Assembly: GCF_000419605.1 (NCBI RefSeq)
Contig: NZ_ATTI01000001.1
Coordinates: forward strand, 2,948,501 to 3,012,500
Origin: Sphingomonas phyllosphaerae 5.2
Lineage (GTDB): Bacteria > Pseudomonadota > Alphaproteobacteria > Sphingomonadales > Sphingomonadaceae
Length of the DNA: 64,000 nucleotides
Direction of reading: 5' to 3'
Shown here piece after piece: positions 8,443 through 17,748 of this stretch (position 1 is the stretch's first letter; every line of letters begins with the position of its first letter). The position numbers were made by a program, and so were the translations under genes. Below the pieces are notes generated by a model. It made no database searches. It was not told the origin of the DNA and saw nothing but the letters and a program-made list of their open reading frames with translations.

Positions 8443-11211
8443 ATGCGCCTGCGTCGTTACATGCTGGTTTCCACCGCGCTGCTCGGCTTCACCGGCACCG
8501 CATACGCGCAGCAGACCACCCCGCCCGCTACGACGCCGCCCAGCGAAGCCGCATCGGACACCACCGGCGAAGACATCGTCGTCACCGGTTACGCCGGCAG
8601 CCTGCGTCAGGCGATCGAGCTGAAGCGCAACGCCAACGCCGTCGTCGATTCGATCTCGGCCGAAGACATCGGCAAGTTCCCCGACCGCAACGTCGCGGAG
8701 TCGCTGGCGCACATCCCCGGCGTGTCGATCGACCGCCGTTTCGGCGAGGGCGAGAAGGTCGCCATCCTCGGCACCGATCCGGCGCTGAACCGCATGCTGC
8801 TCGACGGCCACGCGCTCGCCTCGGCCGATTGGGGCGGCAACGACAACGACCCGTCCAGCCGTACCTTCAACTATTCGTTGCTCGCTCCCGAGCTCGTCGA
8901 CCGCCTCGAAGTATACAAGTCGCCGGAAGCGCGCCTGGAAGACGGCAGCCTCGGCGGCACCGTGATCGTGCGGACGCGTCGTCCGCTGGAACTGAAGGCG
9001 AACTCGTTGTTCGCGTCGGGCGGCTACACCTACAACGACCGCGCGGAAAAGGGCAGCATCCGCGGCTCGGGCCTGTACAGCTGGAAGAACGACGACGAGA
9101 CGTTCGGCGTCCTGGTCGCCGCGACCTATGACAAGCAGCAGCTGGTCCGCGCGGGCGTCGAATTCTTCGGCTACGACAATGCCGATGGCTCGGGCAGTCC
9201 GTTCATGACGACGAACGGCGCCGGGCAGCGCGTGCTGAAGAATCCGAATGCAGTCATCACCGGCGGCACGCTTGCCGATCTCGACAAGGCGGCCTCTCCG
9301 TTCGGCATCAACTACGCCTATTTCCAGCAGCAGCGCGAGCGCACCAGCGTGTCGGGCACGGTGCAGTATCGCCCGGCCAGCAACCTGACGCTGACCCTGA
9401 ACGGCCTGCACATCAACGGCAATTACAACAACTACAGCCAGTCGATGTACACCATCCCCGGTGCGTGGAGCGGGGCAGACCTGCAATCCGCCACGATCTC
9501 GAACGGCGTCGTCACCAACGCCGCCTTCGGCGCGGCGACCAGCCAGCGCAACGCCCAGCTCGACACGCTGGTGCGCGCCACGAAGCTGAAGACCGACAAT
9601 CTGAACTTCTTCGCGGACTGGGAAGGCGACGACGGCGCGAAGGTTTCGTTCCTCGGCGGCTGGAGCAGGGCATCGGGTGGTCGCAATCCGGAATATCTGT
9701 TCAACGTGCAGACCAAGTTGCCGTTCAGCTACGCGATCACGCCGACCACGGCACAGGTCGACTTCACGGGTGATGCGACCAACCCGGCGAACTACTTCAC
9801 GAACCCGAGCAACAATCCGGTCACGATCGAAGGCCGCCCGTTCAACGTGAACGGCACGCAGCTCAACGCGGCGCAGATCGGCGGACAGGATTATAGCGTC
9901 ACCACCGACCGCGATATCTTCGGCGGCTTCGACGCAACGGTGCCGATCGGCGACGGTTTCTTCAAGCAGATCCTGATCGGCGCGCGCATCACCGATCACG
10001 TCAACAAGATCGACGCGCGCGGCGTCAACAGCTACCTGGCCACGTCGTTGCTCGGCTCGCAGCTCGGCGTGGCGACGTCGACGACGCCGGACGGCATCTT
10101 CGACGGCTCGGGCGGGTCGGGTTCGGCCACCAAGTACATCAACCTGTCGCGCGAGGCAGTGATCGATATCCTGGCGAACAGCATCAATACGCCGCTGTTC
10201 TACAAGGTCGGTGCCTCGACCCGTGTCGAGGAGCGCACCGCGGCCAGCTACGTGCAGGTGAACTTCGATCAGGGCGGACTGCGCGGCAACCTGGGCGGTC
10301 GTCTCGTCTACACGCGCGACATCTCCTCCTATGCATTGTCGCTGCCGACCCCCGGAAACGACAATCCGATCCCGATCCCGACCAGCACCGCGACCGATTA
10401 TCTGAAGTTCCTGCCGGCCTTCAACGTCGCTTACGAGATCAGCCCGCAGTTCATCGTCCGCGGTGCGGCGGCGAAGGTCATCTCGCGTCCGCGCTATCAG
10501 GATCTGGCCGCGTCGATCTCGCAGAACGACGTGACCTTCGATGCCGGCGGCGGCAATCCGAACCTGAAGCCGTATGAATCGACCAATTACGAAGTGACGG
10601 CGGAATTCTACCCGCGCGCCGGTGCGTTGCTGTCGCTCGAACTGTATCGCCGCGAGATCAGCAACTACATCGTAACGACGTCGATCCCGAACCAGAGCTT
10701 CTTCAACTCCCTGCAGGGCAAGGTCATCAACACCTACCGCGTGTCCAGCCCGATCAACGCCGGCAAGGCGAAGGTCAACGGCGTGCTGGTCAACGGTCAG
10801 GCGGAGATCTGGGGCGGGTTCGGCATCCAGGCGAACTATGCCTATCAGGACAGCTCGACCGAGGTGATCCCCGGAGTCGACGGTGCGCTCAATCTGCCGT
10901 ACCTCTCGAAGCACACGGTCAACGTGATCCCCTACTTCGAAAAGGGTCCGTTCCAGGCGCGTCTCAGCTACAATTACCGCTCGTCCTACTTCCGGTCGAT
11001 CGGTCGCCTGAACTCGTTCGAGATGGTGGCGCCGTACAACCAGCTGGACGCTTCCGCATCGCTGGAACTGACCAACAACATCTCGGTCACGGTGAATGCG
11101 CAGAACCTGCTGGACGAGACCTATCTGCAGTATAGCAGCACGCGCGATCGTCCGTCGGCCTTCTACAAGAACGGCCGCACCTATGTGGCGAGCCTGTCGT
11201 TCCGCCTGTAA
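8443..11211 (+). CDS. TonB-dependent outer-membrane receptor, probably for GlcNAc-containing oligosaccharides
   Basis: The 922-residue protein starts with a signal peptide (about residues 1-23, ending TAYAQ). A TonB-box-like EDIVVTGY follows, then a plug domain (ISAEDIGKFPDRNVAESLAH, IPGVSID, SLGGTVIVRTRRPLEL) and a long beta barrel. The plug wording is typical of the Caulobacter/Xanthomonas receptor family. ATG 8443 was chosen because AGGGGA lies six bases upstream and the signal peptide follows. It is divergent from the GntR regulator and precedes the glycosidase cluster, so it probably imports glycan fragments into the periplasm. The substrate is inferred from context. Confidence 0.9.
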   Translation: MRLRRYMLVSTALLGFTGTAYAQQTTPPATTPPSEAASDTTGEDIVVTGYAGSLRQAIELKRNANAVVDSISAEDIGKFPDRNVAESLAHIPGVSIDRRFGEGEKVAILGTDPALNRMLLDGHALASADWGGNDNDPSSRTFNYSLLAPELVDRLEVYKSPEARLEDGSLGGTVIVRTRRPLELKANSLFASGGYTYNDRAEKGSIRGSGLYSWKNDDETFGVLVAATYDKQQLVRAGVEFFGYDNADGSGSPFMTTNGAGQRVLKNPNAVITGGTLADLDKAASPFGINYAYFQQQRERTSVSGTVQYRPASNLTLTLNGLHINGNYNNYSQSMYTIPGAWSGADLQSATISNGVVTNAAFGAATSQRNAQLDTLVRATKLKTDNLNFFADWEGDDGAKVSFLGGWSRASGGRNPEYLFNVQTKLPFSYAITPTTAQVDFTGDATNPANYFTNPSNNPVTIEGRPFNVNGTQLNAAQIGGQDYSVTTDRDIFGGFDATVPIGDGFFKQILIGARITDHVNKIDARGVNSYLATSLLGSQLGVATSTTPDGIFDGSGGSGSATKYINLSREAVIDILANSINTPLFYKVGASTRVEERTAASYVQVNFDQGGLRGNLGGRLVYTRDISSYALSLPTPGNDNPIPIPTSTATDYLKFLPAFNVAYEISPQFIVRGAAAKVISRPRYQDLAASISQNDVTFDAGGGNPNLKPYESTNYEVTAEFYPRAGALLSLELYRREISNYIVTTSIPNQSFFNSLQGKVINTYRVSSPINAGKAKVNGVLVNGQAEIWGGFGIQANYAYQDSSTEVIPGVDGALNLPYLSKHTVNVIPYFEKGPFQARLSYNYRSSYFRSIGRLNSFEMVAPYNQLDASASLELTNNISVTVNAQNLLDETYLQYSSTRDRPSAFYKNGRTYVASLSFRL

Positions 11212-11236
11212 CCTTCCCTATTGATCTTCCTGAGCC

Positions 11237-11269
11237 TGGGCCTTCGTCATCGACGGAGGCCCATTTTTT
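11237..11269 (+). terminator. Intrinsic terminator after the TonB receptor
   Basis: A 12-bp stem with one G-U pair (TGGGCCTTCGTC / GACGGAGGCCCA), closed by a three-base loop, is followed directly by six T residues. It lies 26 bases after the receptor stop and should separate receptor and glycosidase transcripts. Confidence 0.9.
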
Positions 11270-11319
11270 ATGTCCGCACCCCATGGACGCGCCTCGTGGC
11301 GGACGGCATGATGGCCCTA

Positions 11320-11337
11320 ATACCAAAACGAGACCAA
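11320..11337 (+). promoter_or_regulatory. Possible paired GntR half-sites before the glycosidase operon
   Basis: ATACCAA (11320-11326) and AGACCAA (11331-11337) are direct repeats spaced 11 bases apart. The second runs into the AAGGAG ribosome-binding site of the hexosaminidase gene. The same spacing of ATACCAA and an AGAC word occurs before the deaminase gene. Part of the second word may simply reflect the Shine-Dalgarno context. Confidence 0.3.
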
Positions 11338-11346
11338 GGAGTTGAG

Positions 11347-13677
11347 ATGACCGGCAAGGCAGCCGTCGCCACGATCGGAGCCGCGCTTGCCGCAGCGATC
11401 GTCGCCCCCGCGAGCGCGCAGGTGTCGCCGTCGCTGCTCCCGCTGCCGCAATCGGTTGTTCCCGCAAAGGGCGCGATCACGATCGCCGAGGGTACGACGG
11501 TCGCCGCGACCGTGCCCGAAGCGGCGGCGGCCGCGCGGTTGCTGGTCGAGCATGTCCGCACCACGCGCGGGCTGACGCTCGCACTGGCGGATGCCGGTGC
11601 GCGCATCCGCTTCGACCGCGATGCGAGCGTGACCGGCGACGAAGCCTATCGCCTCGCCGTCACGCCCGCCGGCATCCGCATCCTCGCCGCCGCGCCGGCC
11701 GGCTTCGTCCATGGCGCGATGACGCTGGTGCAGATGTTGAGCCCCGACGCGCGCATCGGCCAGCCGGTGCGCGTGCCTGCGGTCACGATCGACGATGCGC
11801 CGCGTTTCGGCTGGCGCGGGCTGATGATCGATCCCGCGCGCCACTTCCTGCCGCTGCCCGCGCTCCGCCGGATCGTCGACCAGATGGCGGCGGTGAAGCT
11901 CAACACGCTCCACCTGCACCTCACCGACGATCAAGGCTGGCGATTCGAGGTGAAACGCTATCCGAAACTGACCGAGGTCGGCGCGTGGCGCACTGCGCCG
12001 TCGACCGGAGGCGCGGCGCCCGCAGCGCGCGTCGGCGGCTTCTACACGCAGGACGAATTGCGTGCGCTGGTCGCCTATGCCGGCGAACGCGGCATCACGA
12101 TCGTGCCCGAGATCGACCTGCCGGGCCATGCCACCGCGCTCGTCGCCGCCTACCCCGAGCTCGGGATGCTCGGCGACCGGCCGCCGGTCGGCAACCGCTG
12201 GGGGATCGAGGCCTATCTGTTCAATCCGGGGCCGAAGGGCATCGCATTCGTCAAGGAGGTGCTCGACGAGTTGATCGCGGTCTTCCCCGGCACCTACGTC
12301 CATCTTGGCGGCGACGAGGCGGTGAAGGACCAGTGGCAACGCAGCCCCGAGGTGCAGGCGCAGATCAAGGCGCTGAAGCTTAAGGACGAGAATGCGCTGC
12401 AAGGCTGGATGATCGACCAGTTCGGTCAGTATCTGCAATCCAGAGGTCGCCGCCTGATCGGCTGGGACGAGATACTGGAGGGCGGGCTCCCGGCCTCCGC
12501 CTCGATCATGTCGTGGCGTGGCGAGGCGGGGGCGGTCGCCGCGGCGAACCAGGGCCACGACGTCGTGCTCTCGCCGGGCACGCCGCTCTACCTCGATCGC
12601 GTGCAGAGCACCCTGCCGGACGAACCGCCCGGGCAGAATGTCGCGAGCACGCTGGCGGCGGTCTACGGCTATGATCCGCTGCCGCAGGGGATCGCCGCCG
12701 ACAAGGCGCAGCATGTGCTGGGCGCGCAGGGCAATGCGTGGAGCGAGTATCTCGTCACCCCCGCCGCCGTCGAGCACAAGCTGTTCCCGCGCGCCGCCGC
12801 GATCGCCGAGATCACCTGGTCCGCGAAGCAGGCGCGCGACCTGGCGGGCTTCCTGCCGCGCGTGCGACGGCAGTCGGAGCGCTGGACCCGCGCCGGGGTC
12901 ACCGTCGCCGACAGCGCGTTCGCGGTCGATTTCGCGGTGCCGGGCAAGCGCGGCGCCGCGTTGCGCGGCGGGCGCGTGCCGCTGACGCTGGCGACGCAGG
13001 CCGGTTACGGCACGATCCGCTACACCACCGATGGCACGGCGCCGACCGCGCGGTCGCGCCCGTATCGCACACCGTTGTCGCTGGCGCCCGGCGTCGTCGT
13101 GCGCGCCGCAGCCTTCGACGCCGCCGGCCTGCCGACCGCGGCGGTGCGGCAGTTCGACACATCGCGCCCGGCATTGCTGGCGCGCAGCAACGCGCAACTC
13201 GCCGCCTGCGCGCCCGGTACGTTGGGATTGCGCGTACCGCTGACCCCCGACGCGACCGACACGTCGCCGGCGTTCAACCTGAACCTGTTCGACACCTGCT
13301 CGATCTATCCTGCCGCGCCGCTCGACCTCGCCGGCGGCTATCGGATCGAGGTGGTGCGGCTGGCCCGCAACTGGGCGCTGGCGCACGACCAGTCCAGGCT
13401 GCGCGAGCATTACGCCGTCTCGCCGCACGGCGAGTTGCTGGTGCAGCTCGGCTGCGTCGCGGCGGCGGCGGCACGCAAGGCCGGCGACACGACGGTGCAG
13501 CCGGTCGCGCTCGGCGCCTTCCCGCTGCCCGATCCGGCCACCGCGCCGCAACGCTTCACCTTCGCGGGCAGCCTGCCCGCCATGACCGGAGATCAGGACA
13601 TCTGCTTCCAGTTCACCTCGCCGCTCGGCGACCCGTATTACGCGGTCGCCGGCGTACAGCTGACGGAGCGGCGCTGA
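11347..13677 (+). CDS. Exported beta-N-acetylhexosaminidase (GH20)
   Basis: The 776-residue enzyme has a signal peptide (about 1-25, ending ASAQ). A GH20 N-terminal domain follows, then a catalytic barrel with LHLHLTDDQGWRFE, EIDLPGHATA and the catalytic pair Asp323-Glu324 in HLGGDEAVKDQW. A C-terminal chitobiase-like beta-sandwich (YTTDGTAPTARSRPY) comes next, followed by a unique tail of about 170 residues. It should release terminal GlcNAc or GalNAc from oligosaccharides in the periplasm or outside. ATG 11347 has AAGGAG five bases upstream. It is the first gene of a run of five co-directional glycosidase genes and its stop overlaps the next start (TGATG). Confidence 0.92.
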   Translation: MTGKAAVATIGAALAAAIVAPASAQVSPSLLPLPQSVVPAKGAITIAEGTTVAATVPEAAAAARLLVEHVRTTRGLTLALADAGARIRFDRDASVTGDEAYRLAVTPAGIRILAAAPAGFVHGAMTLVQMLSPDARIGQPVRVPAVTIDDAPRFGWRGLMIDPARHFLPLPALRRIVDQMAAVKLNTLHLHLTDDQGWRFEVKRYPKLTEVGAWRTAPSTGGAAPAARVGGFYTQDELRALVAYAGERGITIVPEIDLPGHATALVAAYPELGMLGDRPPVGNRWGIEAYLFNPGPKGIAFVKEVLDELIAVFPGTYVHLGGDEAVKDQWQRSPEVQAQIKALKLKDENALQGWMIDQFGQYLQSRGRRLIGWDEILEGGLPASASIMSWRGEAGAVAAANQGHDVVLSPGTPLYLDRVQSTLPDEPPGQNVASTLAAVYGYDPLPQGIAADKAQHVLGAQGNAWSEYLVTPAAVEHKLFPRAAAIAEITWSAKQARDLAGFLPRVRRQSERWTRAGVTVADSAFAVDFAVPGKRGAALRGGRVPLTLATQAGYGTIRYTTDGTAPTARSRPYRTPLSLAPGVVVRAAAFDAAGLPTAAVRQFDTSRPALLARSNAQLAACAPGTLGLRVPLTPDATDTSPAFNLNLFDTCSIYPAAPLDLAGGYRIEVVRLARNWALAHDQSRLREHYAVSPHGELLVQLGCVAAAAARKAGDTTVQPVALGAFPLPDPATAPQRFTFAGSLPAMTGDQDICFQFTSPLGDPYYAVAGVQLTERR

Positions 13678-16238
13678 TGTGCGCGCGCTGGTCGGCGCTG
13701 CCGTTGCTGCTCGCCTCCACCGCCGCCGTCGCTGCGCCCGCGCCCGCCGATCCGGTCGCAGCGGCGATCGCGAAGATGACGATCGAGGAAAAGGCCGCGC
13801 AGCTGCAAAGCACCGCGCCGGCCGACGCGGCGGCCCGCCTGCCCGCGTACGACTGGTGGAACGAGGGGCTGCACGGCCTCGCGCGCAATGGTCATGCGAC
13901 GGTCTTCCCGCAGGCGATCGGGATGGCGGCGACCTGGGACACCGACCTCGTCCACCGCATCGGCGACGTCGTCGCCACCGAGGCGCGCGCCAAGTTCAAT
14001 GCGCAGCCGGTCGGCGCCAACCGCCGCATCTACGAAGGGCTGACGATCTGGTCGCCCAACATCAACATCTTCCGCGACCCGCGCTGGGGCCGCGGCCAGG
14101 AGACGTACGGCGAGGATCCATATCTGACCGGGCGGCTCGGCGTCGCCTTCGTCACCGGATTGCAGGGGCCGGACCCGCTCCACCCGAAGGTGATCGCGAC
14201 GCCCAAGCATCTCGCGGTCCACAGCGGCCCCGAGGCGGGCCGCGACGGCTTCGACGTCGATCCCAGCCCGCAGGATCTGGAGGCCACCTACCTCCCGGCA
14301 TTCCGCATGGCGGTGACCGAGGGCAAGGCGCAGTCGCTGATGTGCGCCTATAATTCGATCCTCGGCACCCCGGCCTGCGCATCGGGCGCGCTGCTCAACG
14401 ATCGCGTGCGGCGCGACTGGGGCTTCACCGGGTTTACCGTATCGGACTGCGATGCGATCGCGAACATCCACCTGTTCCACCACTACCGGCTCGATGCGGC
14501 GGCGGCGGCGGCGGCGGCGATCCGCGGCGGCAACGACCTGAATTGCGGCAACACCTACGCGGCGCTGCCCGCGGCGGTGAAGCGCGGACTGGTCGGCGAG
14601 GCGGAGGTCGACACCGCGCTCCACCGGGCGCTGGACGCGCGTCGGACGCTCGGCATCGCCTTCGGCGCGACCAGCCCGTGGGCGTCGATCAGGCCGGATG
14701 CGATCAACACCCCCGCCGATCGCGCGCTCGCGCTGGAGGCGGCGCGCAAGGCGATCGTGCTGCTCCGCAACGAAGGCCGGCGCCTGCCGCTCGCCGCGAG
14801 CACGAGGCTGGCGGTGATCGGCGCGAACGCCGACGATCTCGGCGTGTTGCAGGCCAATTACCACGGCACCGCCGTGGCGCCGGTCACCCCGCTGGAAGGC
14901 CTGCGGCAGCGGTTCGCCCGCGTGGCGTATGCGCAGGGATCGGTGCTGGCGGACGGCGCGCCGGTGGTGCTCCCCGAAACCGCGCTGACCGGCCTTGCCG
15001 CCAGCTACAGCGTTGCAGGACGCGAGGTGCTGAAGCGCGCCGAGCGGCATATCGACCTCGATCTCACGCGCGTTCCCCCTGCCCCCGGCTTGCCGGCGCA
15101 GGGCTATGTCGCGCGCTGGACGGCGCGTCTGACGCCGCCGGGGCCGGGCACCTACCGGCTGGTGCTGGACCAGGCGCAATGCTGGAAGGATTGCAGCACG
15201 CACGACACCGCGACGCTGACGATCGGCGGGCGCGTGCTTCACGACGGCGCGCTGCCGAAGGGGCGCGTCGAGATCGCATGGGACAGCGGCGGCCGGCCGC
15301 AGCCGCTGGAGCTGGTGCTGAACCACGCCAGCCAGGACGAAAGCTTCCGCCTGCTGTGGTTGCCGCCGGAAGAGCCGCTGCTTGCCGAGGCGGTTGCGGC
15401 CGCGCGGAAGTCCGATGTGGTGGTGATGGTCGGCGGGCTCTCTCCCGATCTCGAGGGCGAGGCATTGCAGGTGCAGGTGCCGGGCTTCGTCGGCGGCGAT
15501 CGCAGCGATATCGCGCTGCCGTTCGCGCAGCAGCGGCTGCTCGCGGCGCTGAAGGCGACCGGCAAGCCGCTCGTGCTGGTGCTGGCGAGTGGCAGCGCCG
15601 TGGCGGTCGATCCGACGCTCGCCGATGCGGTGCTGGCGCTGTGGTATCCCGGCGAGGCCGGGGGCACCGCGCTTGCCGACGTGTTGACCGGTGCGACCAA
15701 TCCGTCCGGGCGGCTGCCCGTCACTTTCTACAAGGCCACCACCGATCTGCCCGCCTTCGTCGATTACGGGATGAAGGAGCGCACCTATCGCTACTTCACG
15801 GGCTCGCCGCTCTGGGGGTTCGGGCACGGCCTGTCGTACACGTCGTACGGCTATGCGCAGGTGTCCGCACCGGCGAGCGTGGCGAGCGGCCAGCCGCTGA
15901 CCGTCACCGCGCGCGTCACCAACAGCGGCACGCGCGACGGCGAGGAGGTGGTGCAGGCGTATCTGGTCCCGCCGAAAGCGGCCGCCGCCAGCTTCACCGC
16001 ACCGGTGCTGCAACGCCAGCTGGTCGGCTTCCGGCGCGTATCGCTGCGCGCCGGCAAGAGCGCCAGCGCGCGCTTCACGATCGATCCGCGGATGATGAGC
16101 ATCGTCGATCGCGATGGTCGCCGCCACATCGCGCCGGGCGCCTACCGGTTGTGGGTGGGCGGTGGGCAGCCCGACAGTGCACCGGGCGCGTGGACCGACT
16201 TCACCGTGACCGGGCAGGACGTGGACCTGCCGAAGTGA
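13677..16238 (+). CDS. Exported GH3 beta-glycosidase with inserted PA14-like domain
   Basis: The 853-residue enzyme has a short signal peptide (about 1-20) and a GH3 (beta/alpha)8 domain. Asp257 in TVSDCDAI is the likely nucleophile; KHLAVHSGPE holds the substrate-binding Lys-His. A PA14-like segment (about residues 475-565) is inserted in the second domain, and a fibronectin-III-like domain closes the chain. The SDCDA form resembles xylosidase/arabinosidase-type GH3 enzymes, but the context points to hexosides or a core sugar of N-glycans. Substrate cannot be read from sequence alone. The start overlaps the GH20 stop by one base. Confidence 0.88.
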   Translation: MCARWSALPLLLASTAAVAAPAPADPVAAAIAKMTIEEKAAQLQSTAPADAAARLPAYDWWNEGLHGLARNGHATVFPQAIGMAATWDTDLVHRIGDVVATEARAKFNAQPVGANRRIYEGLTIWSPNINIFRDPRWGRGQETYGEDPYLTGRLGVAFVTGLQGPDPLHPKVIATPKHLAVHSGPEAGRDGFDVDPSPQDLEATYLPAFRMAVTEGKAQSLMCAYNSILGTPACASGALLNDRVRRDWGFTGFTVSDCDAIANIHLFHHYRLDAAAAAAAAIRGGNDLNCGNTYAALPAAVKRGLVGEAEVDTALHRALDARRTLGIAFGATSPWASIRPDAINTPADRALALEAARKAIVLLRNEGRRLPLAASTRLAVIGANADDLGVLQANYHGTAVAPVTPLEGLRQRFARVAYAQGSVLADGAPVVLPETALTGLAASYSVAGREVLKRAERHIDLDLTRVPPAPGLPAQGYVARWTARLTPPGPGTYRLVLDQAQCWKDCSTHDTATLTIGGRVLHDGALPKGRVEIAWDSGGRPQPLELVLNHASQDESFRLLWLPPEEPLLAEAVAAARKSDVVVMVGGLSPDLEGEALQVQVPGFVGGDRSDIALPFAQQRLLAALKATGKPLVLVLASGSAVAVDPTLADAVLALWYPGEAGGTALADVLTGATNPSGRLPVTFYKATTDLPAFVDYGMKERTYRYFTGSPLWGFGHGLSYTSYGYAQVSAPASVASGQPLTVTARVTNSGTRDGEEVVQAYLVPPKAAAASFTAPVLQRQLVGFRRVSLRAGKSASARFTIDPRMMSIVDRDGRRHIAPGAYRLWVGGGQPDSAPGAWTDFTVTGQDVDLPK

Positions 16239-16320
16239 AATGCCCCGTCCGCCTTTCTCGTCACTCTGGCGCGTGCCGACGTGACGGGGGCGAAACGACG
16301 TCCCGACCAAGGAACTCGAT

Positions 16321-17748
16321 ATGACCGCCACCCGCCGCCACTTTCTCGCCGGCACCGCCGCCTTGGCTGCCGCCCCCGCGATCGGTGCCGCCGCCCCCGG
16401 CCTTGCGAGCAAACGCCCCGCCCCCGCCGACCGCCGCTTCACCTCGCCGGCAGTGGAGCGCGAACTCGCGCGCGTGTCGCGACAGATCGCCGACCCGAAA
16501 CTGCGCTGGATGTTCGGCAATTGCTATCCGAACACGCTCGACACCACGGTCAAGATGGGGGCGGTCGACGGAAAGCCCGACGCCTTCGTCATCACCGGCG
16601 ACATCAACGCTCTGTGGCTGCGCGACAGCTCGGCGCAGGTCACGCCGTATCTCCACCTCGTGAAGGAAGACCCGAAGCTCGGCGAGCTGTTCCGCGGGCT
16701 GATCGCACGACAGGCGCGCTCGATCCTGATCGATCCCTACGCCAACGCCTTCACGCAGGATCCGGCGGCGATGACCGAGCTGGAATGGTCGCTCAAGGAT
16801 CAGACCGAGATGAAGCCCGGCGTCGCGGAGCGCAAATGGGAGATCGACTCGCTTTGCTACCCGATGCGGCTCGCGCATGGCTATTGGCAGGCGACGCGCG
16901 ATCCGCGCCCTTTCGACAAGACCTGGGCCGCCGCCGCCCGCGCCAGCATCCGCACCTTCCGCGAACAGCAGCGCAAGGACGGTCGCGGGCCGTACAGCTT
17001 CCTGCGCACCTCCAATCGCACCACGGAGACGATGCCGCTGGAGGGCTGGGGCAATCCGATGCGACCGGTCGGGCTGATCGTCTCCGGCTTCCGCCCGTCG
17101 GACGACGCCTGCCAATATCCGTTCCTCATTCCGTCCAACCTGTTCGCGGCGACTGCGCTGCGGCAGATGGCGGCGGTCGCGAGCGAAGCCGCGCGTGACG
17201 CGGCACTGGCGCAGGATGCGATCGGGCTCGCCACCGAGGTCGAGGCGGCGTTGCGGCAATATGGCACGATGCGGCTGCGCGACGGGTCGGAAGTGTGGGC
17301 GTATGAGGTAGACGGCTTCGGCAACGCGATGTTCATGGACGACGCCAACGTGCCGTCGCTGTCGGGGCTGGCCTATCTCGGCTGCGTCGCACCCGACGAC
17401 GCGCTGTGGCGGCGTACCGAGGCGGCGGCGTGGAGCGCGGCCAACCCCTATTTCTTCCGCGGCACCGCCGGCGAGGGGATCGGTGGCCCGCACGTCGGAC
17501 TGGGGCAGATCTGGCCGATGTCGCTGATCGTCCGCGCGCTGTCGACGAGTGACGCAGGTATCATCCGCGCCTGCCTGAAGACGCTGCGCGACACCGATGG
17601 TGGCACCGGCTTCATGCACGAGACCTTCGACCGGAACGATCCGGGCAAGTGGACCCGGCACTGGTTCGCCTGGGCCAATGGGCTGTTCGGCGAACTGATC
17701 GTGCGCCTGGCGCGCACGCACCCTGCGATCCTGAAGGAAGCGCTGTGA
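16321..17748 (+). CDS. Exported GH125 exo-alpha-1,6-mannosidase
   Basis: This 475-residue protein starts with a Tat-type signal (TRRHFLAGTAALAAAPA). It shows the GH125 signatures ITGDINALWLRDSSAQV, KWEIDSLCYP and DDACQYPFLIPSN. GH125 enzymes are metal-independent inverting exo-alpha-1,6-mannosidases acting on N-glycan mannose. Length matches the family. AAGGA lies upstream of ATG 16321. It overlaps the GH92 gene by GTGA, supporting translational coupling and joint use on high-mannose or core mannose structures. Confidence 0.9.
   Translation: MTATRRHFLAGTAALAAAPAIGAAAPGLASKRPAPADRRFTSPAVERELARVSRQIADPKLRWMFGNCYPNTLDTTVKMGAVDGKPDAFVITGDINALWLRDSSAQVTPYLHLVKEDPKLGELFRGLIARQARSILIDPYANAFTQDPAAMTELEWSLKDQTEMKPGVAERKWEIDSLCYPMRLAHGYWQATRDPRPFDKTWAAAARASIRTFREQQRKDGRGPYSFLRTSNRTTETMPLEGWGNPMRPVGLIVSGFRPSDDACQYPFLIPSNLFAATALRQMAAVASEAARDAALAQDAIGLATEVEAALRQYGTMRLRDGSEVWAYEVDGFGNAMFMDDANVPSLSGLAYLGCVAPDDALWRRTEAAAWSAANPYFFRGTAGEGIGGPHVGLGQIWPMSLIVRALSTSDAGIIRACLKTLRDTDGGTGFMHETFDRNDPGKWTRHWFAWANGLFGELIVRLARTHPAILKEAL

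Noticed and set aside
13638..16520. Long minus-strand open frame opposite the GH3 gene
   Set aside because: The translation has only low-complexity Arg/Gly/His sequence and the sense gene is clear.
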